DNA of 64,000 nucleotides from Otis tarda. Lineage: Eukaryota; Chordata; Aves; Otidiformes; Otididae. Positions 57,959-64,000 of the stretch are shown in pieces; the first letter of the stretch is position 1, and the number at the start of each line of letters is the position of its first letter. Made by a program: the position numbers and the translations under genes. Where the stretch lies: assembly GCA_026413225.1 (NCBI GenBank), contig CM048555.1:80421785-80485784 (forward strand), given 5' to 3'. Below the pieces are notes generated by a model. It did no database searches. It saw only the letters and a list, made by a program, of their open reading frames with translations, and was not told the DNA's origin.

Positions 57959-58975
57959 CACAGAATCCCAGAGTGGTTGAGGTTGGAAGGAACCTCTGGA
58001 GGTCATGTGGTCAAATCTTCTGCTCAAACAGGGCCACCCAGAGCCAGTTGCCAAGGATCGTGAGCAGGCCAGCTTTTGAACATCTCCAAGGATGGAGACT
58101 CCACAACCGCCCTGGGCAACCTGTGCCAGCGCTTGGTCACCCTCGCAGTAAAGTATTTCCTGATGTTCGGAGGGACCCTCCTGTATCTCAGTTTGTGCCC
58201 ATTGCTTCTTGTCCCATCACTGGGCACCACTGGAAAGAGCCTGGCTCCGTCCTCTTTGCACCCTCCCTCCAGGTGTTTATATAGATTGAGATCCACCCTG
58301 AGCCTTGTCTTCTCCAGGCCGAGCAGCGCCAGCTCTCTCATAATCTTTGTGACCCTTTATTGGACACTGGGCTGTGTGTCCATGTCTTTCTAGTACTGGG
58401 GAGCCCAGGACTGGACGTGTGGCCTTGCCAGTGCTGAGTAGATGGGAAAGGATCGCCTGCCTCAGCCGGCTGGCAATGCTCTACCTAACGCTCAGCAAAT
58501 GTCATTGGCCGTCATTGTGGCAAGGGCATGTTGCTGGCTCATGTTCAACTTGAGTTCACCAGGACCCCCTGATCCTGTACCGCCAAGTTGTTTTCCAGTG
58601 GCTCCCAGCACGTATTGGTGCCTGAGGTTGTTCCTCCTCAGGGGCAGGACTTTGCACTTCCCCTTGTTGAAGATGAGATTCTGTCGGCCCGTTTCTCCAG
58701 CCTGGTGAGGTGTTTCTGGATGACGGCACAACCCTCTGGTGTATCAACCATTCCTCCCAGTTTGGTGTCACCTGTAGACTTACTGGGGGTACACTGTGCT
58801 GCACCATCCAGATCATCAATGGAGATGTTAAATAGGACCAGACCCAGTATGACCCCTGGGGTTCGTGGCTAGTTACTGGCCTCCAACTAGACTTCGTGCC
58901 GATGGTCACCATCCTGTGGGCCCAACCATCTGGCCAGTTGTCAATCCACCTCACTGTCTTCTCATCTTAGCCCCT
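57959..58975 (-). mobile_element. CR1 LINE, 1.0 kb, degraded older subfamily, antisense
   Basis: Begins CACAGAATCCCAGAGTGGTT and continues GAGGTTGGAAGGAACCTCTG, a 3' UTR type unlike the other copies, then the minus-strand ORF2 tail and RT C-terminal part to about 58975. ORF2 is broken into several frames by indels, so this copy is older than the one at 1842. The 5' end is approximate. Confidence 0.9.
58024..58954 (-). pseudogene. broken CR1 ORF2 C-terminal region
   Basis: Pieces of the CR1 reverse-transcriptase C-terminal region appear in different minus-strand frames: RWIDNWPDGWAHRM near 58950, LTRLEKHLT-like wording near 58700 and LALLGLEKTRLRVDLN near 58320. Indels and stops separate them, and the FADD box is not intact. 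Confidence 0.75.
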
Positions 58976-61900
58976 CTCTGCTAGGTCTGCCCTCCTGAGG
59001 GTTGTCATGGCTCCTCCACAAAGAGCCTCTAGCCATGAAGATCTGCTTTTGGCTTTACTCTCAGTCCGTTCTCCGTCTGGTGTAACCGTGCTCTCAGGCT
59101 TGATGCCACGTGAACGCTTTTCCACACAGGATGGTAAAACACTCCACAGTTTGACACTGTGCTTCTCACACCACCCAGGGGTGTTGCTTTCTAACATTTC
59201 TCTTCCCTCCTCACCATCCTGATAATTTTTTTTTCAGAGCAGTTGATGAGTGGGAGACGGTATTCTGAAAAGTAATGGTTCCATAGAGAAAAAATAGAGA
59301 AAAATCAGTGAAAAAGTGTGATTTGTCTCCAGGACTCCCCGTGTCCTTTCAGGTCTTGTGCAGTCATCATGCTGGATTGAGCTGCCCTCAATTCTCCTTA
59401 ATTGCAATCTGTGTTCCCACCTGTCCTTCCTGTACCTCTTTCCTATTTGCTTTCCCTATTTTTTCCTCTTTGGGGAACTCTTGGTTCTCTGCAAGCATTT
59501 GTCTTCAATAAGATAAAAGAGAAGATAACTCAACCTACGGATTTTTGGGACAAAGATCTTCCAGCGATCGACCCTTGTCTGGGATTCACTACAAGAATCA
59601 AAGTAGAGCCGTGGGGCGACCTCTCTGCTTTCCTGACTTCCCGTTCAGCGCTTACCCCCTGCTTCTTTCTTCTCAGGAATAGTTTTTACTCGGACCTTTC
59701 CCGTCCTTCCTCTCTTATTTCTTTTTCTAAGTGGTCGTCCCTTGTTTCACTGCATAGAAGTCGCTGTGAAGTTGGGTTGAGTCCTTCAGGGCAAGCCGGC
59801 TCGTTAATTCAAACTAGGTGTCGCAGCACGGCCGGGATGCAAACCGGTTTCCTTATCTCAGAGGCTGTCTCCTACAGTTCTGTTCGGTGCAGTTACACCG
59901 TTAAACTTTTTTTTTTTGCAGCTACAGAACGTGTTTCCATTTCCCTTTTGAGTGTTTTTAATAGAAGTGTGATGAAGTCAGGGAAACTCCGCCGCTGCCA
60001 GCCTGCTGGAAAATATCCCGTCCTTCTGCGCCTGCGTCGCCTCGCAGCTTTACGCCCGTGTTTGCTCTGTTCCTCTGCGGTGCAGCATGTCCAGCTGGTC
60101 TTTTGGGGATTTTTTTTTCTTTGTTTGAATATCGTAATAAACAATCATTGTGTGTGCACTCTCTTATCTTGGCTTATTTTCAATTTAGATACAGGAGATG
60201 TATCTAAACAGAAGAGAGAACTTCAGAAATGTACGGTCTTCAGTGCAGAGCAATTAGTCTACAATCCGCATTTTAATTTTTTTTTTAATATTAGAAACTT
60301 TATTCTGAAGTTCTTGATTGAAATCTGTATCTCCTTCCCTCTCCTCGCCTGTTAAAATCTGGCCTCGGAGAGTATAAATGCTTTTTTGTGTTAGAGATAG
60401 CTGCGTCCTTGCCAATGCTGAATTCTGGCCTTTTTTCCCCTTCTTGCTCCACCTCTCTTCAAAACCACTTCGGTTTGGAGGGGTTTTTTTTCTTTAAGTA
60501 TATTGGTTTGGAGTGCCTTTCCCTGCCTGCTTTCATGACTCGCTTATTTTGTAAAAGAACTAAAGCTGCAAAATGCAGAAAGCCTTCAAAAGGCACCAAG
60601 CCGGTTCCTAAAACCTCCCGCCCGGGTGCGTTTCTGAGGATGAGAGCTACGCGGCGGAGTTTGCTTAAAACTTTTTCCTCGCCAAACTTTCTTGAACACC
60701 CAGGTAAGGTCGAAAACGCCTCGGGGTTTCCATTCTCTGCGCTTTGCGGCTCCTCTCTGCTAACAGACTTCGGCACGGCCGTGGGGACTTTGTGAGAAAG
60801 CATCACGCAAACCCCAGCCGTTCGCTTTTCTCTCTCTTGCTCGGAAAGCGCTGCCCTAAAAATTCCTTCTCTTCCACCGATCTTCCCCCCCCCTCCCTAT
60901 TTTTTCTGTTTTCTTTATATTTGCTTTGTTATTCGCTCAAACCGTATCTCAGTTTAGAAAAGAATTACATATTGCCGTAAGAAGCAAGAAAATTCAGCGG
61001 GGAAATTTTCAGAGGATTTCTTTTCACGGGTTTCAACCCGGACGAAAGAGGTGAAACGTCAGTTTTGGAGCTAAGTGGTTAACGGGGAGAATTTTCAGCT
61101 CTCTTTTGATACTCGGGTAAATATCAGCAGTTTTTAACAACATGTAAATCAGCTTGTGTTTACCTGGAGCAGATGGCAGTGAGTCAGTCCCTCTCCTGAA
61201 CGCACAGGGGGTGAAAATGAGAGTCGCTAATTTAGCTGACTCCAACCCCTTTTTAATGGCTGGAAGCTTTCTGCTCCCTTACAGCTTACTGTTGATGGTT
61301 TTTCCGCCACTCACTAAACATAAACTCGTGTTCTTGTCTTGTTTGGTACCCAAACTATTGTTTTCATTAACATTCTGTCCCATTTGATTTTAGATTTCAT
61401 TTTCCCAGATTGAACCCTCGCCGCGAAGCCTTTTACAATTGATCTCTGCTTTTCTGAGTAAGACGCCTAGGAGCTGATTAAGGAAAAAACACAGTTTGTA
61501 ATTGTGTCATTAACTGGCAATTGCCTCCCCTCTTTCCCTCGCGTTGGTTGAAGTATTTTAATTCGAACGCGCTTAAACGTTAATTATGAGCCAAATGCTT
61601 CGAGGAACAAAAAGAGGCAAATGGATTTTGCAGCCTCTTGCATACAAAATGTATACCGTTTGCGAAATCTCGCTGGTTATTCCCTGTATGTTGTTTGCTC
61701 GGCGAGTCGTCGTCGTGTTGGGCTTCAAAAGAGCGTCACCGTGACGACGTAGCGTCGCTGTACGTGCCGCTTGGTGGAGCGGCGCGGCGGCGTTAGACAG
61801 CTTCCGCTGTTGGAGGATTGAAAGCATTTGATAACCGGTGGGAAATTTTCAAGTCGCTTAAAGGCTGTAGTAGAAAAATAGGTAAAATTGCCTCTGCTGT

Positions 61901-64000
61901 TCACATATTTTAGCTTCTCAACTCTCTGCATGGGCTGTTGAAGCTTTTTTCTGGCTTTTCCCAGTTGATTTATTTCAGGACCGTGGGTCTATATAGCCTT
62001 TTCTAAAGCTTTATTCCTTTCTACCCAGAAAGTTAATGCGCCGTGCAGAGCTTAATTCAGTCACGTAATGTGTTGTCATAAATTACTCTCGATATTTCAA
62101 AATACGCTGTTTTACCAAGATAGGAAAATATTTGGGAACCCACTCAAAATGTTGTGTTGCGGTCTAGTTCATCTGCCGAAACCGTGAATGGTGAACCGAA
62201 AGGTGGGAACAGTTCACCTCCCTTAAATCGATCGCTGCTTTCCGAGGAGCTGCCAAAAGTTCAAGCGCGGGAACCTGTAACAAATGGGAGACCTGCAAAT
62301 TGAGGACAGCCTCCAATGTAATTAGATTGGCCTTTCGTTTGCGACGCTTGCGTTCGGCGATGGACCGGGCGACTGGCGCTATCCTGCGCGTAGACGCTCG
62401 CGCGTCCGTGGGTTACGCCGCGTGCCGAGGAATGAGATGTAAACTGTTACTTGCAAACCCCTTGGATGATGTCCTCTTTAATGAACAGCCTTCCTTTGGG
62501 GTCCTCCCGCCGCTGCCTTGTGTCACTTTTCTTAACTTACCCTCGGCGCGGCCGTTGCCGGGATGACCGCGGCCGAGTTTTGAAGCGAAATCCGCATTTT
62601 AGTGCCTTAGTAAAGAGTCGCGCCGCCGCGATTGAATGAGATTTCAGATAGACGGGGGAGTCCGATTCTGCTCTAAATAAATCTAAATAAAATCTTTCAG
62701 AAATGACGCTTTCTTGGATTCGAGTGCTTTGTGTATCAGACCTTGTGACTGCAGATTTGGGTACGTTTTTACGACCTTTTCTTCTTTCCTCAGTTGCGAG
62801 TCGAAGGGAACAGCCTAAGTGCTGTTTATTCCCGTGCATCAAAAGATTTCTGCTCTGCCTCTCCTTGCAACCGAAGGGTTTGCTCTGGGATCGCGTTATT
62901 TTCCCCAGCGGCTTCCTTTGACCTGCAAACCTTTCCCACTGATTTACAACGATACGCTCAAAATGTACGTGGGAACGTCGTCCTCCAGATTCTCCTCGCA
63001 TCCCTTCGGCTTTGCAGAGCCGGCAGTAACGGCGTCGATGTGCCTTTTTCTTAAGCCCGTAGATATTTCCTGTGTTAGGATGGAGGCAAAGTTCACGTGG
63101 AGCCGTCTGCTGCTGGTGTCGGCTGGATGTCGGCGAAGAGATGAATTATAAACGAGACCGAGACTCTTCTGAGGAACAGCTCTCTGGCTGATTAAAGCAG
63201 GCTCGTTTTCTCTTACGTGGAACGTGGCTGTTCAGGCGGGAAGTAGTAGCCAAGTGCCAGGAATTACATTCCTAAAAAGTCTTCCCAGTCCTCAGACAAA
63301 GCTCTTCCTCTGATCTTTATCATCGTTATTTCAGTGTTTTCGTGGTTCTTGTGTCCAGCAGTGCGCAAATACTGACGTCTTCCCAAGTTCTCGTTTTTCA
63401 AAGGAAGTCTCCCTCATTAAAGCACTTTTGGATTAAATTTCTTCTTCTGATGCTCTTTCCCCATCTTGCTCTTTTTATTGGCAGTATTACCCATAAAACA
63501 GGTGCTCTCCATTAGCCTGAATTTTAATCCCAGTTTCAATTAAGCTGTAATTTTACTTGCCATTCAGCGTTTAATGTGGTTCGGGACGCGTTTCGTTTTC
63601 TTGCAGAGCTTTGCTCTGATGCTTTGCTCCAGCCAAGGAAAGCTTTGGGGTGCCCTTAGCTCCTGCCAGGTGAGGAAGACGGCATTCCTCGGCTTAAAAA
63701 CGGAGCTGGAGGAACGTCACGTCCCACCTTCCACCTTCTTTTTGTTTTAGGCTTTCGACCTCTTGAAGGTGACACGCGTGTTGCCGGCAGCGGTGCTCTC
63801 TAGGGTTCCCTCTTTTGACCTTTACAGCCAAACTAAAAGGCTTTGATAACGCATAAAATAAGAAGGACTGAAGAAATCCTACCCCAGTTCAAAAGCAGAG
63901 TCCGTAACTGACTCTGACACCCTGATTTGTCTCTGGAGGAAACACCAGGTATTTGATACAGGGCATAAATATCCCTCAGGACGCGACACGGCCCGTGGAG

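Larger units (their letters stand above)
54345..64000 (+). other. ATRN: ATRN intron 24 (5' part, at least 9.66 kb)
   Basis: Runs to the end of the window. It contains an AATAAA at 54894-54899 and a degraded antisense CR1 (57959-58975). I can assign nothing in 55000-57950. From 59400 to 63200 the sequence has patches with more CpG than the rest of the introns (about 59990-60080, 60600-60790, 61690-61800 and 62340-62640), and it includes a 317-codon open frame at 59402-60355 without a known domain. I looked for the transmembrane exon and did not find it. No LINE-1 is visible. Confidence 0.75.

Noticed and set aside
59402-60355. The 317-codon frame as an annotated gene
   Set aside because: Its composition is low-complexity, there is no domain or signal, and its start Met lies in ordinary intron. 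Kept only as an observation.
61395-61470. A TTTTAG acceptor followed by ATTTCATTTTCCCAG (I-S-F-S-Q) resembles the IAFSQ start of the attractin transmembrane exon
   Set aside because: After five residues the frame no longer resembles attractin (no hydrophobic helix, stop soon after) and no donor fits. The similarity is coincidence; the real exon must lie beyond 64000.
1-64000. CRISPR arrays, bacterial operons, riboswitches or phage genes
   Set aside because: The window is an intron-rich vertebrate gene with CR1 and LTR repeats. The repeated TCATAGAATCATAGAAT units are CR1 3' ends, not CRISPR repeats.

Overview
The window is vertebrate, and almost certainly bird, genomic DNA carrying the middle part of one large plus-strand gene, attractin (ATRN). 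I place 22 consecutive coding exons between 3804 and 54344. Every intron has GT..AG ends, every exon joins the next in frame, and together they give 3,295 coding bases (1,098 complete codons). The bird assignment rests on many 5'-truncated CR1 LINEs, two ERVL-like solo LTRs of the avian type, and the lack of Alu, L1 or other mammalian repeats. The species cannot be named.

From 5' to 3' the exons encode the C-terminal two thirds of a CUB domain (3804-3917, 12975-13103), two EGF-like units (15136-15341 and the start of 16780-16948), a six-bladed Kelch propeller (16780 to about 32760), PSI-type cysteine modules (32708-34798), a C-type lectin-like domain (35924-39794), two more PSI modules (41882-44053), two laminin-type EGF modules (45101-51420) and a glycosylated membrane-proximal region (53104-54344). 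The signal peptide, first EGF and start of the CUB domain lie upstream of the window. The transmembrane helix and cytoplasmic tail lie downstream. Compared with the human gene as I remember it, these are exons 3-24 of the 29 that encode the membrane form; this numbering is inferred. Motifs such as CWED in the lectin domain and FGHCPLYGYIS in the propeller point to ATRN and not its paralogue ATRNL1.

Everything else is intron. It holds about 18 CR1 fragments in both orientations, among them a 1.2 kb copy with an open reverse-transcriptase C-terminal frame at 1842-2998. Two nearly equal-length solo LTRs (21084-22214 and 36803-37937) are inverted relative to each other, and each has a perfect 5-bp target-site duplication. 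There are also a few simple repeats. The last 9.7 kb (54345-64000) is the intron where, in humans, a LINE-1-derived terminal exon makes soluble attractin. No L1 is visible here, but reading through the exon 24 donor gives a short tail, a stop and a later AATAAA.

There is no bacterial, phage or CRISPR content and no second convincing gene. The most notable observations are the paired inverted LTRs, three sense CR1s that begin 37-48 nt after a 5' splice site (one continuing the ATRN frame into CR1 ORF2), a CR1 inverted repeat in one intron, and the possible read-through route to soluble attractin.
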